Assembly: GCA_041821265.1 (NCBI GenBank)
Contig: JBGUEQ010000001.1
Coordinates: forward strand, 62,001-126,000
Direction: 5' to 3'
DNA: 64,000 nucleotides
Origin: Lachnotalea sp041821265
GTDB lineage: Bacteria > Bacillota > Clostridia > Lachnospirales > Lachnospiraceae
In this document: piece by piece, positions 24,483-33,501 of the stretch
Layout: the number at the start of each line of letters is the position of its first letter
How positions within the stretch are numbered: the stretch's first letter is position 1
Translations under genes and position numbers: made by a program
The notes under the pieces: generated by a model
Databases searched by the model: none
What the model was told of the DNA's origin: nothing
Seen by the model: only the letters and a program-made list of their open reading frames with translations

Positions 24483-24511
24483 TTTACATACATTTTTACG
24501 TATGCTATACT
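24483..24511 (+). promoter_or_regulatory. Sigma-A promoter of rpsO
   Basis: -35 TTTACA (24483-24488), 17-base spacer, -10 TATACT (24506-24511). Transcription from about 24518 gives a leader of ~85 nt, a length that could hold the S15 autoregulatory fold known in other bacteria. Confidence 0.85.
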
Positions 24512-24604
24512 ATATAAGTATGAGAAATTAGCCAATATTCAGAATCTGGACACTCCGACCTTTTTCTTAGTATATGGCGGTTCAAAAATAAGGAGGAAAT
24601 TAAA

Positions 24605-24871
24605 ATGATTTCAAAGGAAAAAAAAGACGAAGTAATCAAAGCTTATGCAAGAACAGAAGGAGATACAGGATCACCTGAAGTACAAGTTGCTATTTTAACT
24701 GCTAGAATTACGGAGTTAACTGAACATTTAAAAGTTAACCACAAAGATCATCATTCAAGAAGAGGACTTTTCAAAATGGTTGGTCAAAGAAGAGGATTAC
24801 TTGCGTACTTAAAGAATTCTGATATTGAAAGATATCGTAATTTAATTGAGCGTTTAGGAATCAGAAAGTAA
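24605..24871 (+). CDS. rpsO: 30S ribosomal protein S15
   Basis: 88 residues, exactly the usual length. Conserved blocks TGSPEVQVAILT, HKDHHSRRGL and GLLAYLKNSD are visible. It binds 16S rRNA and supports bridge contacts with the 50S subunit. Strong site AAGGAGG before the ATG, own promoter upstream and a terminator directly downstream, then pnp, the conserved rpsO-pnp order. Confidence 0.99.
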   Translation: MISKEKKDEVIKAYARTEGDTGSPEVQVAILTARITELTEHLKVNHKDHHSRRGLFKMVGQRRGLLAYLKNSDIERYRNLIERLGIRK

Positions 24872-24894
24872 TCTTTGCCAAATAATAAAATTTT

Positions 24895-24925
24895 GGGGCG
24901 GAGAAATCCGCCCTATATTTTCGTT
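24895..24925 (+). terminator. Terminator after rpsO
   Basis: GGGCGGA/TCCGCCC with a GAAA tetraloop (24896-24913), then a T-rich tail. The GC-rich stem stands out in this AT-rich DNA. Confidence 0.85.
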
Positions 24926-25073
24926 TTAGAAAAGAAAAATGTAAGTTCATATTTATTGAAATCCTTTGGAGGATGTGCATCTAGAGAATAGAAAAGCATA
25001 ATATTTCCATAAAGGGATAAATATTTGTATAAGAGAAGAACTCTTATAGTAATAAAGTGAAGGTAGAAGAATG

Positions 25074-25145
25074 TACCCGAGACCGCTGAAAAGCATATTT
25101 TTAGTAAAATTATTTTTAAAAGTGTGTTTTTCAGTAGTTTCGGTA
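25074..25145 (+). promoter_or_regulatory. Long leader hairpin of pnp
   Basis: About 72 nt folding on itself: outer TACCcGAgAC with GTtTCGGTA, then CTGAAAA with TTTTCAG, then TTTTTA with TTAAAA. A double-stranded leader is the type of RNase-processed structure through which pnp controls itself in E. coli; whether the same happens here is inference. Confidence 0.6.
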
Positions 25146-25180
25146 TCTTCTGCCACTATAAAAATTAAAGGAGATACAAT

Positions 25181-27268
25181 ATGTTTAAAAGTTTTTCAAT
25201 GGAATTAGCTGGTAGAACGCTTACAATTGATATAGGTCGTGTAGCAGCTCAGGCAAATGGTGCAGTATTAATGCACTATGGTGAAACAGTAGTATTATCA
25301 ACAGCAACAGCTTCAGAAAAGCCAAGAGGGGGAATTGATTTCTTTCCATTAAGTGTAGAATATGAAGAAAAATTATATTCAGTAGGAAAAATTCCAGGAG
25401 GATTTAATAAACGAGAGGGAAAAGCATCTGAAAACTCAGTTCTTACATCAAGAGTTATCGATAGACCGATGCGTCCATTGTTTCCAAAAGATTACAGAAA
25501 TGATGTAACATTAAATAATCTAGTAATGTCAGTAGATCCTGATTGTAGTCCTGAATTGACCGCTATGTTAGGTTCAGCGATTGCAACAGCAATCTCAGAT
25601 ATTCCCTTTGATGGACCATGTGCAACAACACAGGTAGGTTTGGTGAATGGTGAATTTGTATTTAATCCAAATGCGGCTCAGAAAGCAACATCTGATTTAC
25701 AGTTAACAGTAGCGTCAACAAGCGATAAAGTTATCATGATTGAAGCAGGTGCGAATGAAGTACCAGAAGATAAGATGATTGATGCTATTTTTGCAGCACA
25801 TGCTGTGAATCAAGAAGTAATTAAATTTATCAATGCAATTGTAGTAGAATGTGGTAAGGCAAAACATTCATACGAGAGTTGTGCGATACCAGAAGAACTA
25901 TTTGCATCAATGAAAGAAATTGTTACACCAGCAGAAATGGAAATAGCTGTTTTTACAGATGAAAAACAAGTAAGAGAAGAAAATATTAGAAATATTAGAG
26001 ATAAAGTTGAAAAAGCGTTTGCAGATAAAGAAGAATGGTTACCATTAATTGGGGAAGCATTATATCAATATCAGAAAAAGACGGTTCGTAAGATGATTCT
26101 AAAGGATCACAAACGCCCAGATGGAAGAGCAATTGACCAAATCAGATCACTTGCCGCTGAAATTGATATTATTCCAAGAGTACATGGATCAGGCATGTTT
26201 ACTCGTGGTCAAACACAGATTTGTACAATCACTACATTAGCACCATTGTCAGATGCACAGAGAATTGATGGCTTAGATGAAGCAGAGAAGACGAAGAGAT
26301 ATATGCATCATTATAACTTCCCATCTTATTCAGTAGGAGAAACAAGACCATCAAGAGGACCTGGACGTCGTGAAATAGGACATGGTTCTTTAGCAGAGAA
26401 AGCATTAATTCCAGTACTTCCAAGTGCAGAGGAATTTCCATATGCAATCAGAACGGTATCTGAGACATTCGAATCAAATGGATCAACATCACAGGCAAGT
26501 ATTTGTGCGTCAACACTATCACTTATGGCTGCTGGTGTTCCAATAAAGAAACCTGTAGCTGGTATTTCTACTGGTTTAGTAACAGGAGATACGGATGATG
26601 ATTACTTAGTGCTTACAGATATACAAGGACTTGAAGATTTCTTTGGTGATATGGACTTTAAAGTTGCAGGTACAAGAGATGGTATTACTGCGATTCAGAT
26701 GGATATCAAAATTCATGGTTTAACAAGACCAATTATTGAAGAAGCAATTGTAAAAACAAAAGAAGCAAGAATGTTTATCTTAAATGAAGTTATGATTCCA
26801 GCAATTGCGAAACCAAGAACTGAAGTAGGTAGATATGCTCCTAAGATTATTCAAATTCAAGTTGATCCTACAAAAATAAGTGAAATCATTGGACAAAAAG
26901 GTAAGACTATTAATAAGATTATCGAAGAAACAGACGTTAAAATTGATATATCAGAGGATGGAAAAGTTTCTATCTGTGGTATTGAATCAGAAGGAATTGA
27001 AAGAGCAAAAGAAATTATCAAGGGAATAACAACTGATATTGAAGCAGGACAAGTTATTACTGGTAAGGTTGTTAGAATAATGCAGTTTGGTGCTTTTGTA
27101 GAATTAGCTCCAAATAAGGATGGTTTAGTTCATATTTCAAAACTTTCAAAGGAACGTGTAGATAAGGTTGAAGATGTTGTAAACATTGGAGATGTAGTTA
27201 CAGTTAAAGTAATTGAAGTTGATAAAATGGGTAGAATCAATTTAAGTATTAAAGATATCGAGGAATAA
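25181..27268 (+). CDS. pnp: Polyribonucleotide nucleotidyltransferase (PNPase)
   Basis: 695 residues, standard length. Two RNase PH-like domains, the second (about 305-540) carrying the catalytic region GDTDDDYLVLTDIQG and FGDMDFKVAGT, then a KH domain (about 550-615, IIGQKGKTINKIIEE) and an S1 domain (about 620-690, GKVVRIMQFGAFVEL). It degrades RNA 3' to 5' with phosphate and works with RNase Y, also encoded in this window. AAGGAG precedes the ATG. A structured leader and a terminator flank it. Confidence 0.98.
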   Translation: MFKSFSMELAGRTLTIDIGRVAAQANGAVLMHYGETVVLSTATASEKPRGGIDFFPLSVEYEEKLYSVGKIPGGFNKREGKASENSVLTSRVIDRPMRPLFPKDYRNDVTLNNLVMSVDPDCSPELTAMLGSAIATAISDIPFDGPCATTQVGLVNGEFVFNPNAAQKATSDLQLTVASTSDKVIMIEAGANEVPEDKMIDAIFAAHAVNQEVIKFINAIVVECGKAKHSYESCAIPEELFASMKEIVTPAEMEIAVFTDEKQVREENIRNIRDKVEKAFADKEEWLPLIGEALYQYQKKTVRKMILKDHKRPDGRAIDQIRSLAAEIDIIPRVHGSGMFTRGQTQICTITTLAPLSDAQRIDGLDEAEKTKRYMHHYNFPSYSVGETRPSRGPGRREIGHGSLAEKALIPVLPSAEEFPYAIRTVSETFESNGSTSQASICASTLSLMAAGVPIKKPVAGISTGLVTGDTDDDYLVLTDIQGLEDFFGDMDFKVAGTRDGITAIQMDIKIHGLTRPIIEEAIVKTKEARMFILNEVMIPAIAKPRTEVGRYAPKIIQIQVDPTKISEIIGQKGKTINKIIEETDVKIDISEDGKVSICGIESEGIERAKEIIKGITTDIEAGQVITGKVVRIMQFGAFVELAPNKDGLVHISKLSKERVDKVEDVVNIGDVVTVKVIEVDKMGRINLSIKDIEE

Positions 27269-27307
27269 AAATAAATTTATTTTTTATAAAAAATATATAA
27301 TGATTAT

Positions 27308-27348
27308 AAGAAGGGGTAACCGGAGACGTTTTGGTTGCCTCTTCTTTT
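27308..27348 (+). terminator. Terminator after pnp
   Basis: AAGAAGgGGtAACC pairs with GGTTgCCtCTTCTT around an 11-base loop, then TTTT. Confidence 0.85.
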
Positions 27349-27362
27349 GCTTATCTCAAAAG

Positions 27363-27389
27363 GTAACTACTCTTATTTAAATAAGTTAC
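27363..27389. repeat. 27-nt hairpin repeat, distant member
   Basis: GTAACTACT...AATAAGTTAC, again 27 nt. The inner part differs from the better copies, so membership is tentative. Confidence 0.4.
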
Positions 27390-27516
27390 TCCATAAATAC
27401 AAATTAAAATAGGTAAGTAAAGTATACATAAGCCAGTAACAGGTGTATAATCGGTTACATAAAAGTATCAAAATTTGATTTTATAACTTAAAAAGTACGA
27501 AAGAGGTATTAAGCAT

Positions 27517-28593
27517 ATGAACAAGGAAAGATTAAACAAAGTTTTAGTGCAATTAAAGGAAAATGAAACAGAACAAATGATCATAACAGATCCAGCTACT
27601 ATATTTTATTTGACGGGTAAATGGGTAGACCCAGGAGAACGCCTATTAGCTTTGTATATTAATATCGAGGGAACGAATAGACTTTTTTTAAACGAATTAT
27701 TTACTGTACCAGTGGATTTGGGTGTTGAGAAAGTGTGGTTTTCAGATATAGAGGATGGGGTATCACTGATTGCAAAAGTTACAGATTCCACTAAGACGCT
27801 TGGAATCGATAAAAATATGGCTGCAAGATTTTTATTAAGATTGATGGAATTAAATAGTGGTTCCACTTATATAAATGCATCAAAATATGTAGATGATGTT
27901 AGAGCATGTAAGGATGATGAGGAACAAAAATTTATGAAAACAGTATCTAAAATCAATGATATTGCAATGAAGGAGTTTAAAGGACTTATCAAATCAGGGA
28001 TTACTGAAATGGAAATGGCAAGTCAAATGGAAGAAATATATAGGAACCTCGGGGCAGATGGCTTTTCCTTTGAACCATTAGTTGGATTTGGTAAAAATGC
28101 AGCAATTGGACACCATAGTGCAGGAAATGCAGTATTAAAAGAAGGGGATTGTGTGCTAGTTGATGTTGGATGTAAGAAGGATAATTATTGTGCAGACATG
28201 ACAAGAACATTTTTCTATAAATCAGTAACCGAAGAACAAAAAAAAGTGTATGAGCTAGTTAAGAAAGCAAATGAAACGGCTGAAAATATGATTAAACCGG
28301 GAGTTCGTTTCTGTGATATTGATCAGGCGGCACGAACTATTATTAGTGAGGCAGGATATGGCGCAAAATTTACACATAGACTTGGACACTCAATTGGAAT
28401 AGAAGTGCATGAATATGGAGATGTATCTTCTGCAAATGAGAATATGGTAAAAGAGGGAATGATATTTTCCATTGAGCCAGGTATTTATCTAGAGGACAAC
28501 TTTGGAGTAAGAATTGAAGATTTAGTACTTGTGACAAAAGATGGGATGCAAAGACTTAATAATTATACGAAAGAACTTACTATTATAGAATAA
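27517..28593 (+). CDS. Xaa-Pro peptidase, M24 family
   Basis: 358 residues, with N-terminal creatinase-like domain (about 1-130) and C-terminal pita-bread domain. Dinuclear metal ligands are visible: Asp in DVGCKKDNYCADM, His in HRLGHSIG, Glu in FSIEPGIYL and Glu in RIEDLV. It likely removes N-terminal residues ahead of proline in cytoplasmic peptides. Start ATG 27517 follows GAAAGAGGT. It stands alone between the pnp terminator and the PHP gene. The exact peptide preference is not readable. Confidence 0.9.
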   Translation: MNKERLNKVLVQLKENETEQMIITDPATIFYLTGKWVDPGERLLALYINIEGTNRLFLNELFTVPVDLGVEKVWFSDIEDGVSLIAKVTDSTKTLGIDKNMAARFLLRLMELNSGSTYINASKYVDDVRACKDDEEQKFMKTVSKINDIAMKEFKGLIKSGITEMEMASQMEEIYRNLGADGFSFEPLVGFGKNAAIGHHSAGNAVLKEGDCVLVDVGCKKDNYCADMTRTFFYKSVTEEQKKVYELVKKANETAENMIKPGVRFCDIDQAARTIISEAGYGAKFTHRLGHSIGIEVHEYGDVSSANENMVKEGMIFSIEPGIYLEDNFGVRIEDLVLVTKDGMQRLNNYTKELTIIE

Positions 28594-28656
28594 TAAGATG
28601 CACAATAGTTAGAGTTACTCGTTAGCGTGGGAAAAATAAAACGAATGGAGGAAACT

Positions 28657-29457
28657 ATGTATTTAGCAGATTATCATATTCATACAAAATATTCGTTTGA
28701 TGGATATGAAGAGATAGAGGATATTTGTAATAAAGCAATCAAACGTGGGATGAATGAAATTGCACTAACAGATCACATGGATATCTATACAGATAAACCT
28801 TATGGTCATATATTAGATTGCAATCAGCTATATAAGGATATAGAGAGAGTCCAGGAAAAATATCAAGGAAAATTAAAGATAAGAAAAGGAGTAGAACTTG
28901 GACAACCTCAGGTGAATTTGACAGAAAGTAAGAAATTTCTAGAAGAATATCAATTGGATTTCGTAATTGGTTCTATTCATAACATGCAAGGTGACATTGA
29001 TGTAGGCGATTATGATTTTAGCCAGGTTGATTGTAGTGAAGTATATCAAGAGTATCTAAGGTGGTTGATGGAACTTGCTACAAACTATGATTTTGACGTT
29101 TTAGGGCATATTACTTATCCAATGAGGTACATGTATCAAAAGGAAAAGAAAAGGGTGGATTTAGGACCATTTGAGGAGCAATTACGTATTCTTTTTAAGA
29201 AGATGGTTGAACTTGGAAAAGGGATTGAAGTAAATACATCAGGATTATCTCAACCAATTAAAGAAACAATGCCTACACTTTCAATTGTTAAGATTTACAA
29301 GGAATGTGGTGGAGAGATTATTACGGTGGGTTCAGATGCACATAAGTTAGAACAGGTTTCATTAACAATAAAACAAGGCCAAGAAATAATAAAGGAGGCA
29401 GGTTTCCAATATATTACAACTTATGAGAAGAGAAAACCTATTTTTAAGGCAATATAA
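28657..29457 (+). CDS. PHP-domain phosphatase, histidinol-phosphatase (HisK)-like
   Basis: 266 residues, PHP family with metal-binding motifs YHIHTKYSFDG, ALTDHMD, IGSIHNM, LGHITYP and VGSDAHKLEQV, matching HisJ/HisK-type histidinol phosphatases. The start ATG 28657 sits 7 bases from GGAGG, whereas an in-frame GTG at 28627 has no site. No other histidine synthesis genes are near, so it may act on another phosphoester; family assignment is firm, substrate less so. Confidence 0.82.
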   Translation: MYLADYHIHTKYSFDGYEEIEDICNKAIKRGMNEIALTDHMDIYTDKPYGHILDCNQLYKDIERVQEKYQGKLKIRKGVELGQPQVNLTESKKFLEEYQLDFVIGSIHNMQGDIDVGDYDFSQVDCSEVYQEYLRWLMELATNYDFDVLGHITYPMRYMYQKEKKRVDLGPFEEQLRILFKKMVELGKGIEVNTSGLSQPIKETMPTLSIVKIYKECGGEIITVGSDAHKLEQVSLTIKQGQEIIKEAGFQYITTYEKRKPIFKAI

Positions 29458-29512
29458 TAGGAGTAAAGAAATTTTTGATTATAGAATAATTCGTTGGGTT
29501 TTCCCATAATAT

Positions 29513-29544
29513 AAAAGCGATACTACAATTGTAGTATCGCTTTT
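29513..29544. terminator. Bidirectional terminator between PHP gene and dapL
   Basis: A perfect 32-bp palindrome, AAAAGCGATACTACAA followed by its complement, serving both convergent genes with A-tract and T-tract on either side. Confidence 0.9.
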
Positions 29545-29571
29545 AACAATAACGTCTTCATTTATGAATTT

Positions 29572-30768
29572 TTAGAGAATAGCCTCAATTCTTTTCATAG
29601 CTTCAATTGTGTTTTCTCTATTTCCAAAAGATGTAAGGCGAAAGAAGTTTTGACCATTTTTACCAAATCCAGCACCAGGAGTTCCAACTACCTGAACATT
29701 TTCTAGTAAATAATCGAATAACGCCCAAGATTCCATATTGTTCGGGCATTCAAACCAAATGTAAGGAGAGTTGACACCACCAAAAAAACGAATATTTTTC
29801 CTTGTTAAGCAGTCAGCAATGATTTTTGCATTTTCTTTATAATAGTTGATGTTCTCTTGAGATTGCGCCATGCCTTTTTCAGAAAAAGCGGCAGCAGCAC
29901 CTTTTTGAACAATATAAGATACACCATTAAATTTAGTAGATTGTCTTCTGTTCCACATAGCATTAAGAGACATTTCATCACCTTTTGAAGAAGTAGATTT
30001 GAGCGCTTTTGGAACAACGGTATAGCCGCAACGTGTACCTGTGAACCCAGCTGTTTTAGACAAAGAACAAAATTCAATTGCACATTCTTTTGCACCTTCT
30101 ATTGCAAAGATACTTCTTGGAAGATTTTCATCTGTTACAAACGCTTCATAAGCTGAATCAAATAAAATAATTGCGTTATTGGCAAGTGCATAATCAACCC
30201 ATTCTTTTAATTGACTTTCATTGTAAGTCGCACCAGTTGGGTTATTTGGTGAACAAATATAAATAATATCTGCATGAACATTTTTATCAGGTAATGGTAA
30301 AAAATTATTTTCAGCATTCGCATCAATATATATAATTTTTCTTCCATCCATCGTATTGGTGTCTACGTAAACAGGATATACAGGATCTGGAACCATTATA
30401 ATATTATCTTTATCAAATAAGTCGGTAATATTACCAGTATCACTTTTGGCACCATCAGAAATAAAGATTTCATCAGCCTCGATTGAAACTCCATTTGTAG
30501 CATAGTAATCTACAATAGCGTTACGAACAAAATCGTAACCTCTTTCAGGACCATATCCCTTAAATGTAGAAGAAGAAGCCATTGCATCTACTCCTTCATG
30601 AAGTGCGTCAATCATTGTACTTGCGATTGGAAGGGTAACATCACCAATTCCAAGACGAATAATCTTTTTATCTGGATTAGCAGTAACATAAGTTTCAACT
30701 CTATGAGCGATCTCCGAGAATAAATAACTTTCTTTTAGATTAAGGTAATTTTCATTTAATTTAGCCAT
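29572..30768 (-). CDS. dapL: LL-diaminopimelate aminotransferase
   Basis: 398 residues, PLP-dependent class I/II aminotransferase that makes LL-diaminopimelate directly from tetrahydrodipicolinate for lysine and cell wall synthesis. Family blocks: RLGIGDVTLP, GYGPERGYDFVR, DPVYPVYVD, CSPNNPTGA, and the PLP lysine in SLSKTAGFTGTRCGY. Start ATG at 30768 (reverse), behind AAAGGAG; an in-frame ATG 21 bases upstream lacks a site. It is monocistronic with its own promoter. The DapL route is common in anaerobic Clostridia. Confidence 0.96.
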   Translation of the reverse strand: MAKLNENYLNLKESYLFSEIAHRVETYVTANPDKKIIRLGIGDVTLPIASTMIDALHEGVDAMASSSTFKGYGPERGYDFVRNAIVDYYATNGVSIEADEIFISDGAKSDTGNITDLFDKDNIIMVPDPVYPVYVDTNTMDGRKIIYIDANAENNFLPLPDKNVHADIIYICSPNNPTGATYNESQLKEWVDYALANNAIILFDSAYEAFVTDENLPRSIFAIEGAKECAIEFCSLSKTAGFTGTRCGYTVVPKALKSTSSKGDEMSLNAMWNRRQSTKFNGVSYIVQKGAAAAFSEKGMAQSQENINYYKENAKIIADCLTRKNIRFFGGVNSPYIWFECPNNMESWALFDYLLENVQVVGTPGAGFGKNGQNFFRLTSFGNRENTIEAMKRIEAIL

Positions 30769-30805
30769 ATTAACTCCTTTACAAAACATATTTTTAGTTT
30801 AGTTT

Positions 30806-30834
30806 ATGTTACCAAAAATAGTGTTCTTTGTCAA
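30806..30834 (-). promoter_or_regulatory. Sigma-A promoter of dapL
   Basis: Read on the reverse strand: TTGACA (30834-30829), 17-base spacer, TAACAT (30811-30806). Confidence 0.85.
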
Positions 30835-30911
30835 GACTACGCTTTTAAAGAACAAGTAAACATATAAGTATATTAGTATTACTATTAAGGTTCACATTAG
30901 TAACCGTTCAG

Positions 30912-30953
30912 CCATACCATTCATAATGTGCCAGAATATACAGATATGCCAAT
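30912..30953. repeat. 42-nt dispersed repeat, copy 2
   Basis: Begins CCATACCATTCATAATGTGC and ends ATGCCAAT; mate of the copy at 24421. It is preceded by GTAACCGTTCAG, which resembles the start of the 27-nt hairpin repeat. Confidence 0.65.
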
Positions 30954-31130
30954 CAGTTTGTTAATAGACTGGGATATTATGTTGGTAATATAAACTTCAA
31001 TCTTAAATAAAAGGCATTCTGTTTTATTTGTCAAGGACTAATATTTTTTTAATTTACAGCATAATAAGTATATACAAGCATTATAGTGAGCAGACTTTTA
31101 TTAGAAAATAATTCTAGGAGGAATCTTACT

Positions 31131-31913
31131 ATGGCGCTTAATAAGGTTGAAATATGTGGTGTAAATACATCGAAATTACCGTTGCTTAAAAATGATGAAA
31201 AAATTATTCTTTTTGAAAAAATTAAGCAGGGTGATGAATCTGCTAGGGAAACATATATTAAAGGAAATTTAAGATTAGTTTTAAGTGTAATTAAACGTTT
31301 TTCAAATAGCAATGAAAATGTGGATGATTTGTTTCAAATAGGATGCATCGGTTTAATTAAAGCAATCGATAATTTTGATTCAACATTAGATGTTAAATTT
31401 TCAACCTATGCAGTTCCTATGATAATAGGTGAGATAAGAAGATATTTAAGAGACAATAATTCAATAAGGGTAAGTAGATCACTTAGGGACACAGCATATA
31501 AAGCAATTTATGCTAAAGAGAGCTTGATTAAACGAAATTCAAAAGAACCAACAATTAATGAAATAGCATCAGAAATAGGAGTGAGCAAGGAAGATATTGC
31601 ATTTGCACTAGATGCCATACAAAATCCAGTTAGTCTATATGAGCCAGTATATACAGAAGGAGGAGATACATTGTATGTAATGGATCAAATTAGTGATAAA
31701 AAGAATAAAGAAGAGAATTGGATAGAAGAAATATCGTTAAGTGAAGCAATGAAAAAATTAAATGAACGAGAGTGTTATATTGTAAAATTGAGATTTTTTG
31801 AAGGAAAAACTCAAATGGAGGTTGCAAGTGAAATTAATATTTCACAGGCACAAGTGTCAAGATTAGAAAAAAGTGCATTGAAAAACATGCGGAGTTATTT
31901 AAAAATGAAGTAA
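31131..31913 (+). CDS. sigG: Sporulation sigma factor SigG
   Basis: 260 residues, the RNA polymerase sigma factor of the late forespore. The N terminus NKVEICGVNTSKLPLL is diagnostic for SigG. Region 2 is DLFQIGCIGLIKAIDNFD; region 4 ends with QAQVSRLEKSALKNMR. ATG 31131 lies behind AGGAGG; the longer in-frame start at 31086 has no site. In most sporeformers sigG follows spoIIGA-sigE; here dapL is upstream, so that block has been separated. ylmC further down keeps part of the usual neighbourhood. Confidence 0.96.
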   Translation: MALNKVEICGVNTSKLPLLKNDEKIILFEKIKQGDESARETYIKGNLRLVLSVIKRFSNSNENVDDLFQIGCIGLIKAIDNFDSTLDVKFSTYAVPMIIGEIRRYLRDNNSIRVSRSLRDTAYKAIYAKESLIKRNSKEPTINEIASEIGVSKEDIAFALDAIQNPVSLYEPVYTEGGDTLYVMDQISDKKNKEENWIEEISLSEAMKKLNERECYIVKLRFFEGKTQMEVASEINISQAQVSRLEKSALKNMRSYLKMK

Positions 31914-31951
31914 AATTGTAACTAGTTTAACGAAACAAAGGAGTTGCGGTA

Positions 31952-32335
31952 ATGAACAAAATTAAAATTATATTAAGGGGAAGATATGGAATTGATCAAT
32001 TAAATTTAACGTTGTTAATTATGGCATTGATTTTATGTATTATAACCGCATTTACAAATAATAATAAGTTATTAGTAGTATGTTGGATTCCCTTAAGTAT
32101 ATATGCATATAGAGCATTATCGAAGCAACATATTTTAAGATACAAAGAAAATATTTTTTATATGAAATTGCTAAATCCTTTTTTGAACCCAATATATTTG
32201 ATATTAGGACGTATGAAAGATAAGGAACATAAATATTGTAACTGTCCTTCATGCAATCAAGTGATACGTGTTGAAAAACAGAAAGGAAAAAGTCGTATTT
32301 TTTGTCCAATATGTAAATCTGAATTTATTAAATAA
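31952..32335 (+). CDS. Small membrane protein with C-terminal zinc ribbon
   Basis: 127 residues. Two hydrophobic segments (about 18-35 and 40-55) in the N-terminal half, a basic middle, and a C-terminal zinc ribbon of two CxxC pairs (CNCPSC and CPIC). AAAGGAG precedes the ATG. It follows sigG by 38 bases and may be cotranscribed. I recognise the architecture but not a function; a regulatory or assembly role at the membrane would be speculation. Confidence 0.75.
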   Translation: MNKIKIILRGRYGIDQLNLTLLIMALILCIITAFTNNNKLLVVCWIPLSIYAYRALSKQHILRYKENIFYMKLLNPFLNPIYLILGRMKDKEHKYCNCPSCNQVIRVEKQKGKSRIFCPICKSEFIK

Positions 32336-32337
32336 AA

Positions 32338-32364
32338 GTAACTATTCAGTACCTTCATAGTTAC
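32338..32364. repeat. 27-nt hairpin repeat, copy 3 (inverted)
   Basis: Perfect 8-bp arms GTAACTAT and ATAGTTAC around TCAGTACCTTC; opposite orientation to the copies at 14407, 18726 and 53620. This is the best preserved member. Confidence 0.75.
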
Positions 32365-32535
32365 AAATAAAATATCTATATGTTAACTTGTCGAGCCATT
32401 CTTTCGCTATAAATGCGAGGGAGTGGCTTTTTATAGGTCGAAAGTATAATATTTAAAATATTTTAGAAAAGTTGAAGACATAATTCATTTTAATTCGTTA
32501 TAATATTATGAACAGATAAAAAGGAGGCGGATAAA

Positions 32536-33039
32536 ATTAATAAACAAGAATATTTTGAATATCTGATTGATAACTATCAGAATCTCATTTATTCCATATG
32601 TTACAAGTCAATTGGAAATAACTTTGATGCTCAAGATTTGACCCAAGAAGTATTTTTATCCGCTTATAAAAAACTAGCTGATTTTGATAGAAATTATGAA
32701 AAGGCGTGGTTGGGTAAAATTGCGGCAAATAAATGTTTGGATTTTCTAAAACAATCAGGTAGGCGTATGATACCTACAGAAGATTCTTATTTTTTGACGA
32801 TGAAGTCGAATGTTTCGTCACCAGAGGAATCTTATCTGATAACAGAATCAAAGCAACAAGTATATGGAGTATGTCAACAATTAAAGAGTCCTTATAAGGA
32901 AGTAGCACTAGAATATTATTATAATGAATTATCTGTTCAAGAAATATCAATTAACACAGGAAAGAATATAAAAACGTTACAAACACAAATATACCGAGCG
33001 AAAGCAATGATTAAGAAAATATTGGAGAGGAGTAAATAA
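32536..33039 (+). CDS. ECF-type RNA polymerase sigma factor, apparent ATT start
   Basis: 167 residues if initiated at ATT (32536-32538), which lies 8 bases after a perfect AAGGAGG (32521-32527). The frame then reads NKQEYFEYLIDNYQNLIYSI, a normal ECF sigma start, followed by region 2 (DAQDLTQEVFLSAYKKLADF, KAWLGKIAANKCLDFL) and region 4 (YYNELSVQEISINTGKNIKTLQTQIYRAK). The first ATG/GTG/TTG in frame, TTG at 32638, would delete half of region 2 and has no ribosome site. It directs polymerase to a stress regulon and is directly followed by its anti-sigma gene. A sequencing error at the start codon is the main alternative. Confidence 0.85.
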   Translation: MNKQEYFEYLIDNYQNLIYSICYKSIGNNFDAQDLTQEVFLSAYKKLADFDRNYEKAWLGKIAANKCLDFLKQSGRRMIPTEDSYFLTMKSNVSSPEESYLITESKQQVYGVCQQLKSPYKEVALEYYYNELSVQEISINTGKNIKTLQTQIYRAKAMIKKILERSK

Positions 33040-33501
33040 ATGCATATAGAAATAGAAGATTTAACCAAATTTCAAAAAGGTTTATTGGAACCTGAAAAAC
33101 TTATTATGGTATTTGAACATATAGAAAAATGTAACTACTGTGCAGAACAGTTGATGAATTTGGAAGCAGAAGAAATCATACAGGCACCATCCTATTTGAA
33201 AGATAGAATCATAAAACGAACGCAGTTAATTGATGTAAAGGCGGAAGTTAAAATCAAGGAAACTTCAAAAAAAATTCAGTTGTTTTTATATGGCCTCAAG
33301 ACAACAGCAGCAGTTTTGATGGCTTTGTTACTACTCTTTTCAGTAGGACAAATAAAAACGATGGATTACAGCAGTGAATATTTAAATAACACAAAAGTAA
33401 CATCTAGTTTGAGTAATCAATTACAAGAAAAAAGTAACGATGTAGCAAGTATGATGAATCAACTTTCTAATCGAATCGTAAATGGAGGATTAAATCAATG
33501 A
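33040..33501 (+). CDS. Membrane anti-sigma factor with zinc-finger domain
   Basis: 153 residues. The N terminus holds an anti-sigma zinc-binding motif HxxxCxxC in FEHIEKCNYC, a single membrane helix spans about 88-107, and the remaining ~45 residues are outside the cell. It starts on the base after the sigma stop, so the two are cotranslated, and its stop overlaps the next gene by 4 bases. It should hold the ECF sigma at the membrane until a surface signal releases it. GAGAGGAGT precedes the ATG. Confidence 0.88.
   Translation: MHIEIEDLTKFQKGLLEPEKLIMVFEHIEKCNYCAEQLMNLEAEEIIQAPSYLKDRIIKRTQLIDVKAEVKIKETSKKIQLFLYGLKTTAAVLMALLLLFSVGQIKTMDYSSEYLNNTKVTSSLSNQLQEKSNDVASMMNQLSNRIVNGGLNQ

Larger units (their letters stand above)
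30769..31130. other. Divergent gene-free region between dapL and sigG
   Basis: Contains the dapL promoter and the 42-nt repeat copy at 30912. Sporulation sigma-type boxes for sigG were looked for around 31055-31090 (GCATA...CATTATA) but the spacing is too short to call. Confidence 0.6.

Noticed and set aside
31055..31090. Sporulation-sigma promoter for sigG
   Set aside because: GCATA and CATTATA are present but separated by 15 bases, shorter than expected for SigG sites; not called.
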